In this document: positions 54,310-62,653 of the stretch, piece by piece | Numbering within the stretch: the stretch's first letter is position 1 | Layout: each line of letters starts with the position of its first letter | Assembly (NCBI GenBank): GCA_018195615.1 | Contig: JAGTPG010000002.1 | Location: 1,364,001 to 1,428,000 of the forward strand | DNA: 64,000 nucleotides | Direction of reading: 5' to 3' | Source: Streptomyces tuirus | GTDB lineage: Bacteria; Actinomycetota; Actinomycetes; Streptomycetales; Streptomycetaceae | The notes under the pieces: generated by a model | What the model was told of the DNA's origin: nothing | Database searches by the model: none | The model's input: only the letters and a program-made list of their open reading frames with translations | Made by a program: the position numbers and the translations under genes

Positions 54310-55163
54310 TCACTCCAGCCGCAACAGGATGTCCACCACGCGCTCGGGCACCGACAGGAACGGCGAGTGAGACGAGTCGACGGACGTGACCGCCGTCGGG
54401 TTGTCCGGGAAGGCGGCGTCGGCATCGCTGATGAACTTCCGCTGCAGAGCGGGGCGGAGTGCCATGTCCTGGGTACAGACGACGTATGAGCGTGGCACCG
54501 AACCCCAGCCCTCGCGGGTCAGCGTCGTCGTGCCGAGCGCGATGCCGGCCGGGGAGTCGGGGAGATGAGCCCCATCGCCGCTTCCGCCACGGCTGGGTCC
54601 ACATCACCGTAGAGCGCCTCGCGCAGACGCTCGCGGTACGCGGGATCGGCCGAGGCGAGGTCGAGCCGCAGCGCGCCGACCGTCGCGGGATCCGCCCGGA
54701 GCATGGAACCCATCAGCTCCCCCTCGTTCTCGGGCATCTGCACATACGCGAGAGCCGGGACCTCCGATGCCGGCATGTACGCGGTGAGGTAGACGGCGTG
54801 CGCCACCAACTCGGGGGCCAGCTGTGCGGCCCTCGTCAGCACGGCACCACCCATGCTGTGCGCCACGACGGTCACGGGCGCACCGCCGCCCAGTGCGGCC
54901 ATCTGGGAGACCAGCAGGTCACCCGCCTGCTCGAGGTCGACATCGCGCACCGGAGACGGTTCGGTGGCGATGTCCGCGGGATCGAACGGACGCCGGCTGA
55001 GGCATGCGGGCCTCGGGGCACGCAGCCCATGACCGGCCATGTCCACCGCCTGGACGGCACGCCCCGCGGCCGCCAGCCCGGCCGTGACCTCGCTCCAGCA
55101 CCAGGACCCGTGCCACAGGCCGTGCAGCAGCAGCACACGGCTGCGGTCGGTCTGCGCCGTCAC
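54310..55163 (-). CDS. Alpha/beta hydrolase, EstC/salicylate-esterase-like (apparent frameshift near 54555)
   Basis: This alpha/beta hydrolase of about 284 residues has oxyanion motif LLHGLWHGSWCWSEV at residues 11-25, nucleophilic Ser in VVAHSMGGAVL, and, after a shift near 54555, the C-terminal part with YVVCTQDMALRPALQRKFI and the catalytic His in DSSHSPFLSVPE. Unlike the hydrolase at 29130 it keeps the Ser nucleophile. The GTG at 55163 overlaps the stop of the preceding VOC gene (GTGA), so the two are coupled. It is the last gene of a three-gene minus-strand operon. The ester or lactone substrate is unknown. Confidence 0.85.
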
Positions 55164-55612
55164 GACTGCGCCCACTTGGCGGACACGGTGTCGAAAACTC
55201 GCTGGCCGTAGGCTATTTCGACCACGTTCCCGTCGGGGTCCCGCAGCGCGCAGAGGTATCCGATCGGGTCGGGCATCTGCCGGGGTTCCCAGTGCAGACA
55301 CTCCGCCGTGCGCGCCCGCTCCGCGAACGCTTCGACGTCGGCCCGGCTCGGAACCTCGATGCCGATGTGCGCGAAGGGCTTGAGAAGCCCCTGCTCGCGT
55401 CCCTTGTCCTTGTCGAAGGAGAGGAAGACGAGAACGAACGGTGTCTGAAACCGCGGGTCGTTCGCGAGCCAGACGGTCTCACCGTCGTCGACCCGGAACC
55501 TGTCGACGACGGTCAGGGGAGTCATACTGGTGTAGAAATCGATAGTTCTGTCCACGTCGGCACAGGGCAGCGCGACATGGGTCCAGCGAGCTGACGTCAA
55601 AGATGTGGTCAC
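55160..55612 (-). CDS. VOC-family (glyoxalase/extradiol-like) protein
   Basis: This single vicinal-oxygen-chelate domain protein has about 150 residues. WTHVALPCADVDRTIDFYTS opens the fold with a metal-ligand His, FAHIGIEVPSRADVEAFAER gives the second half, and CALRDPDGNVVEIAYG holds the C-terminal Glu ligand. It starts at GTG 55612 behind GGAG with about 6 bp spacing. It lies 46 bp downstream of the lactonase-like MBL gene and is coupled to the alpha/beta hydrolase. It could be an isomerase, a dioxygenase or a resistance protein. Confidence 0.87.
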   Translation of the reverse strand: MTTSLTSARWTHVALPCADVDRTIDFYTSMTPLTVVDRFRVDDGETVWLANDPRFQTPFVLVFLSFDKDKGREQGLLKPFAHIGIEVPSRADVEAFAERARTAECLHWEPRQMPDPIGYLCALRDPDGNVVEIAYGQRVFDTVSAKWAQS

Positions 55613-55658
55613 TATTTCTCCAAAGGCAGTCGGGCGATGGCCGCTTCTCCGCGCCTCG

Positions 55659-56555
55659 TCACAGCCGGTCGACGTTCTCCACCGGCTGCCAGACCGGTTC
55701 GCCGCCCCGCATTTCGACCCGGCCGAACACCACATCGGCGAAATGCCCGCCGAAGCCGACCGTGTCGGGTTGCGTCAGTTCCTGGATCAGGCGACGGCGC
55801 TCCTGCGCACCGGCCTCCGGGTCGTGGTCGTTGGCAGCACACCAGTGGGGCTTCGATATCTGCGCCGGCGTATGGAATGCGTCACCGAAGGCGATGATCC
55901 GTCGACCTCCGTCGCTGATGACATACGCGGTGTGACCAGCCGTGTGACCGCCGATGACCCGTGCCACGACGCCGGGGAAGATCTCCTCGCCGTCTGCCAG
56001 GGTCCGCAGGCGTGGTTCGAGCTTTTCGAGCACGTCCTTGGGTGTGCCGTGCCCGGTCATCAGTTCGCGGTGCTCCCACTCCGCTGCCGAGATCCGGTAC
56101 TCCGCCGTGGTGAACGCGGCGTCGTCGCGATCCGGTGCGGCGCGCCAGGCCCAGCCGACATGATCGGGATGCAGGTGTGTGAAGGCCACCGTCTCGACGG
56201 TGCCCGGATCCCGTCCGACGTCGGCCAGGCGGTCGAGCAGGCCACCGCTGTCGACCGCGCCGATCGGCCCGCCCCAGGCCGGACTCGACGCCTGTCCCAG
56301 TCCCGCGTCGATGAGGAGAGCGCGACCGCCGCGCTCCACGAGCAGCCCGCCGATGCTGTCGACGAGCTGTCCTGACTCGTCGAGGAACCGGCTGTGCTCG
56401 GCCCAGTCGTCGTCGGTGGTCACCGGGAGCCAACCGCGCGGAGAGAGCCGCGCCGCACCATCCGGTACGTACGTCACCGTCGTCTCACCCAGATGAAGCG
56501 ACCGCAATTGCCCTGGCCGCCCCAGCCGTTCGGAAATGGACGCTCGATCTGTCAT
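55659..56555 (-). CDS. MBL-fold metallo-hydrolase (lactonase-like)
   Basis: This 298-residue metallo-beta-lactamase-fold protein has the N-acyl-homoserine-lactonase-type motif FTHLHPDHVGWAW near residue 126, then an inner His in IGGHTAGHTAYVISDGG, Asp in AFGDAFH and a late His in GFGGHFADVVFG. It belongs to a different MBL branch from the three operator-driven paralogs. It is first in an operon with the VOC and alpha/beta hydrolase genes. No 41-bp element precedes it; site E, 88 bp away, faces the other direction. A lactone or ester substrate is plausible. Confidence 0.88.
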   Translation of the reverse strand: MTDRASISERLGRPGQLRSLHLGETTVTYVPDGAARLSPRGWLPVTTDDDWAEHSRFLDESGQLVDSIGGLLVERGGRALLIDAGLGQASSPAWGGPIGAVDSGGLLDRLADVGRDPGTVETVAFTHLHPDHVGWAWRAAPDRDDAAFTTAEYRISAAEWEHRELMTGHGTPKDVLEKLEPRLRTLADGEEIFPGVVARVIGGHTAGHTAYVISDGGRRIIAFGDAFHTPAQISKPHWCAANDHDPEAGAQERRRLIQELTQPDTVGFGGHFADVVFGRVEMRGGEPVWQPVENVDRL

Positions 56556-56642
56556 AGGCGTGACTTTAGATGATCGTCCGCCGCTGTACGTCCCTCGGTG
56601 GGGTCAAAAGGGTGTGCATAAAAAATCACATCCGGCGCAGCC

Positions 56643-56683
56643 ATTAGTGCAGTTGATGACACCGGCCCTGCTGTTGTAACAAT
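56643..56683 (+). promoter_or_regulatory. 41-bp palindromic operator/promoter, site E (drives MBL paralog 3 operon)
   Basis: The left arm ATTAGTGCA and core GTTGATG are perfect. The right half is diverged (TGTTGTAACAAT) but keeps length and a -10-like AACAAT end. It stops 6 bp before the ATG at 56690, again with no Shine-Dalgarno. Confidence 0.8.
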
Positions 56684-56689
56684 GCCCGC

Positions 56690-57700
56690 ATGAGCCTTGG
56701 CGTCACCGGCACAACCCATAACCATGGAGCCCGGCAGGCGACATTCTTGCCTGAATATGCGCGGGTTCCCTCGTCGGCCTTCGGCCCTCCCCTGAACGAA
56801 TTCGGATACCACGTCGGTCCGATCAAGGGGAATCTCTTCTGGGTGACCGATGCGAGCTATCAGGCGATGTTCCTGACCACCGAAACCGGTGTGGTCCTCG
56901 TGGACGCGCCCCCGACGATCGGCCCCAACCTGATTCGCGCCATCAACGACGTCACCAGCGCGAACGGCCGCCCGAGTACCGTCACGCATCTCGTGTACTC
57001 CCACTTCCACGCCGATCACATCGGTGCGGCCGTACTCTTCGGCGACACCGCCGAGTACGTCGCCCACAGGGAGACGGAACGTCTGCTGCGCACCGCGGGC
57101 GACACCAACCGTCCCGTGCCGACCACGACCTTCCAGGACACCTACAGCCTTCAGGTCGGCGGTGAGCGCCTGGAACTGGCCTACCACGGCCCCAACCACA
57201 CGGCCGACAACATCTTCGTGTACGCGCCTGACCATGACACCTTGTGTGTCGTCGACGTCCTGTCTCCGGGGTGGGCGCCGTTCCAGCACCTCATGGTCTC
57301 GCAGGAGATCCCCAACTGGATCAAGGCGAACGAGCGCATCATGGAGTACTCGTGGTCGACCTTCATGGGTGGCCACGCCGGCCGGCTGGGCACACGCGAG
57401 GACGCCCGGTTGCAGCTCGGCTACCTCAATGACCTCACGGCGTCCGTCCGGGCCGTGAACGATGCCATGGACCCCTTGCGCTACTTCGTCAAATACGGTC
57501 CGTCGGGCAACTCGTACGCGTCCCTGAAGCACTACCTTCAGGACGCTGCCCAGCAGGCGGCCGAACCGGTGATCGCCAAGTACATCGAGCAGTTGGCCGG
57601 CGTCGACGTCGTCACCGCGGACAACGCTTACACCCTGATCGAGTGTCTGAGGAACGACGCCGGCTTCCTGCCCGGCATTTTCGGTCTCCGGCAGAGCTAG
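56690..57700 (+). CDS. MBL-fold metallo-hydrolase, paralog 3
   Basis: This 336-residue cytoplasmic MBL hydrolase is the only intact one of the three paralogs. The N-terminal block is LPEYARVPSSAFGPPLNEFG, the metal motif HFHADHIGAAV near residue 104, and later ligands are in YHGPNHTADNIFVYAP and GGHAGRLG. It ends FLPGIFGLRQS. The ATG at 56690 is 6 bp behind site E. It heads a unit with the 49-residue ORF at 57784 and the FAD oxidase at 57930. The constant YHGPNHTADN block shows strong functional constraint across paralogs. Confidence 0.93.
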   Translation: MSLGVTGTTHNHGARQATFLPEYARVPSSAFGPPLNEFGYHVGPIKGNLFWVTDASYQAMFLTTETGVVLVDAPPTIGPNLIRAINDVTSANGRPSTVTHLVYSHFHADHIGAAVLFGDTAEYVAHRETERLLRTAGDTNRPVPTTTFQDTYSLQVGGERLELAYHGPNHTADNIFVYAPDHDTLCVVDVLSPGWAPFQHLMVSQEIPNWIKANERIMEYSWSTFMGGHAGRLGTREDARLQLGYLNDLTASVRAVNDAMDPLRYFVKYGPSGNSYASLKHYLQDAAQQAAEPVIAKYIEQLAGVDVVTADNAYTLIECLRNDAGFLPGIFGLRQS

Positions 57701-57783
57701 ATCCCGAGAGAGTCGGGCTGGTCGTCACCCGGCCCCGGAGGACGACGCCCGGTCGATCACCCCCGAAGGACGAGGAGCAGTCG

Positions 57784-57933
57784 ATGGCCAAGAATCCACC
57801 GCCTCGCAGTCACCGCCCCGGGCACCACGACCAGCCGGCCACGTCGGCGAGCGAGTCGCTCGCGCCGATGATCACCGGCCATGACAGCACGGCCCGTCTG
57901 CTGGCCGAACACCACTACGGAGTGGGCGCATGA
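57784..57933 (+). CDS. Small 49-residue ORF coupled to FAD oxidase
   Basis: A short frame starts at ATG 57784 with GAGGAG about 6 bp upstream and ends in a TGA that overlaps the ATG of the FAD oxidase (ATGA). The product is hydrophilic, rich in His, Pro and Ser at the N-terminus, and ends LLAEHHYGVGA. I recognise no family. The good ribosome site and tight coupling make it likely to be translated. It could be a small accessory protein, a peptide substrate or just a translational coupling device. Confidence 0.6.
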   Translation: MAKNPPPRSHRPGHHDQPATSASESLAPMITGHDSTARLLAEHHYGVGA

Positions 57934-59321
57934 CCTCCCTCGGCGTCGTCAGCGGCGCCCTCGACAAACTGTCCGAGCTCGCGGCCGAGCTCGAAGGCTC
58001 CATCTGCCTGCCGGGATCACCGGAGTACGAACAGGAGATCGCTCCCTACAACGTGGCCGTCCGGCACAGTCCGCAGCTGGTCGTCTGCGCCGCCGGTGTG
58101 CGTGACGTCCAGGCTGTCCTCCGCTACGCCGCGGCACAAGGTCTCCCGGTCGGTGTCCAGGCCACCGGGCACGGCGCCCTCGAACCGGTCGACCGGGGCA
58201 TTCTGCTCAGTACCCGGCAGCTCGGCAAGCTCGCCATAGACCCCGCCGCCCGGACCGCGACCCTCGGCGCCGGGGTGCGCTGGCGCGACGTCCTCGCGGC
58301 AGCCGCGCCGTACGGTCTGGCGACCCTCTCCGGGTCGAACACCGGCGTCGGCGCGGTGGGTTACACCCTGGGCGGTGGCATCCCGGTCATGGGGCGCACC
58401 TTCGGCTTCGCCGCCGACTGGGTGCGTTCGTTCGAGGTCGTCACCCCCGACGCGCACGTGCTTCACGTCGATCCGAAGAGCGAACCGGAGCTGTTCTGGG
58501 CGCTGTGCGGCGGCGCGGGCAACTTCGGTGTCGTGACCGAGATGACCATCGAGCTCGTGGAGGTCAGCACCGTCTACGGCGGCGCGATCTATTACACCGG
58601 CGAGCATCTCGAGCCCGTGTTGCGTGCGTACCGCTCCTGGGCGGAGACGCTGCCGGAACACACGAACAGCTCGGTGGCCATGATCTACCTGCCGCCGCCT
58701 CTTCAGGGGACGACGCTGGTCCACATCCGGTTCTGCCACGTCGGCGATCCCGCCGAGGGGGAACGGCTCATCGCTCCCATGCGCGAGGTGGCTCCGGCGC
58801 TGCTCGACGAGGTCCGGGTGATGCCCTACACGGAGGTGGACACCATCCACCGCGACCCGGAGAATCCGGTTCCCTTCTACCCGCGTGGGGCGCTGCTGAC
58901 CTCGTTCACGGACGAGACCGTCGACGCCCTGCTCGAGGTCGTGGGACCCGAGCACCGGATCCCCATGGTCTTCTGGGAACTGCGTCCCTTCGACGCGGCG
59001 TTCCGCCGGACGCCGACCGTCGAGAACTGCGTGGGCGGGCGCGACGCCGCCTACTTCATCTCATTGGTGGGACTGGCAACCCCCGGACTGATCGACTTCA
59101 CCAAAGCCGGAATCCAGCAGGCGCTGGCGGCCCTGGCGCCCTGGTCGAAACGGGAGACGGTGGTCAATCTGCACGGGTCCCTCGGGGACGAGGCGGACCG
59201 GTCACGGGCGTGGGACGAGGCGACCTACGAGCGCCTGGCCGGCCTGAAGCGACAGCTCGACCCGGCGAGCACGTTGCGCTATGGCCACATCATCGGCCTG
59301 AACGCGCAGCGCGCGGGCTGA
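57930..59321 (+). CDS. FAD-binding (berberine-bridge/GlcD-like) oxidoreductase
   Basis: This 463-residue flavoprotein has the p-cresol methylhydroxylase-type FAD fold. FAD contacts are GVQATGHGALEPVD near residue 80, LSGSNTGVGAVGYTLGGG near 132-149 and LCGGAGNFGVVTEMTIEL near 190. The substrate domain ends with a BBE-like C-terminus (DEATYERLAGLKRQLDPAST). The usual His of bicovalent members is not obvious, so the flavin may be singly bound or non-covalent. No signal peptide is seen. It is translationally coupled to the small ORF and belongs to the site-E operon. A hairpin follows. Confidence 0.9.
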   Translation: MTSLGVVSGALDKLSELAAELEGSICLPGSPEYEQEIAPYNVAVRHSPQLVVCAAGVRDVQAVLRYAAAQGLPVGVQATGHGALEPVDRGILLSTRQLGKLAIDPAARTATLGAGVRWRDVLAAAAPYGLATLSGSNTGVGAVGYTLGGGIPVMGRTFGFAADWVRSFEVVTPDAHVLHVDPKSEPELFWALCGGAGNFGVVTEMTIELVEVSTVYGGAIYYTGEHLEPVLRAYRSWAETLPEHTNSSVAMIYLPPPLQGTTLVHIRFCHVGDPAEGERLIAPMREVAPALLDEVRVMPYTEVDTIHRDPENPVPFYPRGALLTSFTDETVDALLEVVGPEHRIPMVFWELRPFDAAFRRTPTVENCVGGRDAAYFISLVGLATPGLIDFTKAGIQQALAALAPWSKRETVVNLHGSLGDEADRSRAWDEATYERLAGLKRQLDPASTLRYGHIIGLNAQRAG

Positions 59322-59376
59322 AGTCGTGACGTGAGCCGCTGACCGTCCGGCACACGACGAGCCGAAGACCACGTGG

Positions 59377-59405
59377 GCGCCCGCTCAGCAGGACCGAGCG
59401 GGCGC
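59377..59405 (+). terminator. Hairpin terminator of the site-E operon
   Basis: A 10-bp perfect inverted repeat (59377-59386 with 59396-59405, loop AGCAGGACC) lies about 55 bp after the FAD oxidase stop. Confidence 0.75.
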
Positions 59406-59585
59406 TCCTCGCCTTGCACTGCGCGACATGGGATTGCTCCACGACTCGCTCGCAGCGGAACACACCGGTCCAGGCACCCTGCTCACGCCCGCCACGTGGA
59501 GGTGTATCAGCGCCGGGGGCCGCCGTCACCGGTTGTACTCGATCGAGGTGTACCTGCGGACTTGGCATGACGTGATTCTTACGGG

Positions 59586-60567
59586 GTGATTCCACGCCAT
59601 GACCTGTCTCCGCACATCAGCCTCCTCCGGACGGCTCTGCCGCCGGTCGCGGCGGCCGTTGCTGCCGTACTGGTCGGTCAAGTGGTGCCGCTGCTGAGCC
59701 CGTTGCTCCTCGCCCTGGTGCAGGGTGCGATCCTGGCCAACACCCGTTGGGCACAGGAACCGGTACTGGCAGACCACGCCGCGGCGACCAGGCTGCTCCT
59801 GCGGGTCGGCGTCGTACTCATCGGTCTGAGGCTGTCGCTGACGGAAATCGCCTCCATCGGTGTCCGGGGTGCCGTCGTGATCGTCGTGACGGTCGCGGCG
59901 ACGTACGGCCTCACGCGGTACGCGGGCGTCGCGCCGGACTCGACGAGCGGTTCGTGACGCTGCTCTCGGCGGGGTTCTCGATCTGTGGCGCGGCGGCCGT
60001 CGCCGCGGTGAACGACGCCGTCAACGCCCGGCAGCGTGACGTCGCGTTGGCGGTCGCCCTGGTGACGGTGTACGGGAGCGGGATGATCGTGGTGGTGCCG
60101 TTGCTGGCGGACTGGCTGGGGTTGTCGGACCGGCAGGCCGCCATCTGGGCCGGTGCGAGCATCCACGAAGTGGCGCAGGTGGTGGCGGCCGGGTCGGCGA
60201 TCGGCGGTGGCGCGATCGGTGTCGCTCTGACGGTGAAGCTCGGCAGGGTCGCCCTGCTGGCCCCGCTGTACACGGTGGCTGCCCGGGGATCACGCACCGC
60301 TGGAGGCCGCGTGCCGGTCGTTCCGTGGTTCCTGACGGGGTTCGCGATCGCCGTGACGGTGCGTTCCTCGGGCCTTGTCCCCGGGGTGTCCTCAGCGTTC
60401 TCGACGTCGTCACGACCGTGCTGCTGGCGGCCGGCATGTTCGGGCTCGGCCTCGGGTTCCGGGTCCGGGAGCTGTGGCCCGTGCCCGGTGGCGCGCTGTG
60501 GCTGGCCGCGGCCTCGACGGCCGTCGCCGCCGGCAGTTCCCTGCTGTTGGTCGGCGTGTTGTACTGA
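59586..60567 (+). CDS. YeiH/UPF0324-type putative sulfate exporter (two apparent frameshifts)
   Basis: This multi-TM protein of about 330 residues belongs to the YeiH family. The first part has TRLLLRVGVVLIGLRLSLTE, the second (after a shift near 59938) has LLSAGFSICGAAAVAAVNDA and AAIWAGASIHEVAQVVAAGS, and the third (after a shift near 60380) has GMFGLGLGFRVRELWPVPGG. Together they cover the whole family. The start at 59586 is a GTG. Both shifts lie in CG runs. Family members are proposed anion exporters; function here is inferred. Confidence 0.8.
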
Positions 60568-60637
60568 GTGTCGTTCATTTGAAGTCGCTCGGTGCTGGTC
60601 GTGGGCGGCTGTCCGTGGCGCTGATCGTCTGTCAGCG

Positions 60638-60820
60638 GGCGATCGCGAGGTTCGTCAGGACAAGCAGGGTCTGCAGTAGCACGGTGGCGTACCGGACGTC
60701 GAGGCGGAGCCTGGTGAGGGTGCGCCTGTTCTTCAGGGGGGCGAAGGCGTGCTCGCAGGCGGGCACGCCCGACTGCGACGGGTTGCCGGCCTGCTTCTTC
60801 GCAGTCCTGAGTGGATTGGT
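60638..60820 (-). mobile_element. Remnant of an IS5-like transposase (C-terminal end)
   Basis: A minus-strand frame ends with CEHAFAPLKNRRTLTRLRLD and ATVLLQTLLVLTNLAIAR, the conserved C-terminus of DDE transposases common in Streptomyces IS elements. The catalytic core and both terminal repeats are missing. The remnant lies directly upstream of the SPFH-kinase gene. Confidence 0.7.
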
Positions 60821-60946
60821 ACGGGGCGGCCTTGCAGCCGGTGAAGGCACAGGGGTGAGGTCCCGGTGTGACACACGGGGGCGGACTGATCATAGTCTTT
60901 GAGCCGTATCGCTCTTGCCATGCACTGGACCGGTCAAGGAGTGACT

Positions 60947-62412
60947 TTGGCGCCCCTCACCTGGATTGTCCTCGTCCTCGGACTGATCGCTGCGGCTGCA
61001 TTGGTCTGGGTGTCGGTCAAGCGGGTTCCGCCGGGGAGGGTCCTGCTGGTGCACCGGTACGGCCGTCACCACCGCACGTTGCGGCCGGGGGTCCATCTGG
61101 TCGTTCCCGGCCTCGACTCGGTGCCGTGGAGCATCGACACACGCCTGCTGGTCATCACATTGCCGCCGCTGGCAGTGGCTACCCGGGACCACGACGTGGT
61201 CAGGGCGAAGCTCACTCTCTATGTCCAGGTGACGGATCCGGTGAAAGCGGTGTACAGCGTCTCGAACTACGTGCAGGCGCTGGAGGAACTGGCCTACGAC
61301 ACCGTCCGCGCGATCGTCGGAGGGATGGCGCTGGACCGGGTGGCGCCGTGCCGGGAGGTAATCGGTGCGGAGCTTTGCCGGAATCTCAAGGAAGCCGCGC
61401 CCGCCTGGGGCGTCCGGGTGGACCGCATCCTCGTCGACCTGGTCGACACGCCGCAGCCGACCCGGCCGGAAACCCTGGCGACCGCGCCCCCGGAGGTGCC
61501 GGACGTCCCTTCTCCGGCGGACGCAGACGGAACGCCGTATCAACCCCTACTCAGCGAGGACCCGCGCAGGGTCGGCCGATACACGCTGGTCTCCCGGCTG
61601 GGTCAGGGCGGAATGGGCGTGGTCTATCTCGCCCGGTCACCCGGCGGTCGCCCGGTCGCAGTCAAGGTGATCCGCCGCGAGTTCGCCGATGACGCCGATT
61701 TCAAGCAAAGGTTCGCGCGGGAGATCGAGACCGCGGGACGTGTGAGTGCCTTCCACACCGCACCCGTCGTGGACGCCGATCCGGCCGGCGATCCTCCGTG
61801 GCTGGCCACCGAGTACATCCCTGGCCCGTCGCTGCACCACGTGATCCGCCACCACGGCGCGCTGCCCTCGCCCATGCTCCACCAGCTAGCCGCCGGCATC
61901 GCCGAGGCCCTGCATGCCATCCATGCCTGCGGCATCGTCCACCGCGACCTCAAACCGAGCAACATCATCATCTCCCGCACCGGGCCACGCGTCATCGACT
62001 TCGGGATCGCCCGCGCCGTCGACAGCACCGCGCTCACGCGTACCGGCCACGTCGTAGGTACGCTAGGCTTCCTCGCCCCGAGCAGCTGGCGGGCGCGGCC
62101 GTCACGCCCGCCGCCGACCTCTATGCCTACGGCATGGTCCTCTGCCACGCCGCGGGCATAGCGCCGCTACCGGACGGACAGCGCCTCGAGTCGGCTCTCG
62201 GCCTGCTCCCTGCGAAGCTGCTGGACCTCGTGGGCGGCTGTCTCGACCATGATCCCGCCGCCCGCCCAAGCCCGGCGGACATCCTCGACCAGCTGTCCCG
62301 CACATCATTCACCACGGCTGACGATTGGCTGCCGCCACCGGTGCGCACCATGATCGACCGGCATGCCGCCACCGTGCGGCCCACGGGCGACGCCCCACGT
62401 AGCGCGTGGTGA
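60947..62412 (+). CDS. SPFH/band-7 domain fused to a Ser/Thr protein kinase (apparent frameshift near 62082)
   Basis: This membrane protein of about 488 residues has an unusual domain order. An N-terminal TM segment (WIVLVLGLIAAAALVWVSV, about residues 5-23) precedes an SPFH domain (PPGRVLLVHRYGRHHRTLRP, then TRDHDVVRAKLTLYVQVTDP) and a linker. A PknB-type kinase follows, with the glycine loop LGQGGMGVVYL, VAVKVI Lys, HRDLKPSNI and DFGIAR. The frame shifts in a CCCC run near 62082 at the P+1 loop; the kinase C-lobe continues to 62412. TTG 60947 has AAGGAG 5 bp upstream; ATG 60920 is an alternative without one. Confidence 0.85.
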
Positions 62413-62653
62413 AGTCCTTACAGCCGGGTTCAATGAGCCGACCGAGCCGGGCCACTTGCCGCACGAGCACCCGGGACACCGATCACCCCTGCCCCGCCAC
62501 CAGTGAACAACCCTCACCGCCCTCTCGGCCCGGCGGTACCGGCCGCACCACCCCGGAAGCTGTGCGGCACGGTACTCACCCGCAGCCCTCTCGGCCCCGC
62601 CCCTGGTGCTCGGCCCCTCACCGGTCGGCGAGCAGGGAGCGGAATCCCAGTGA
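62413..62653. other. Intergenic region between converging genes
   Basis: About 240 bp separate the kinase from the converging decarboxylase-like gene. I see no supported gene here and no clean terminator hairpin. Confidence 0.35.
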
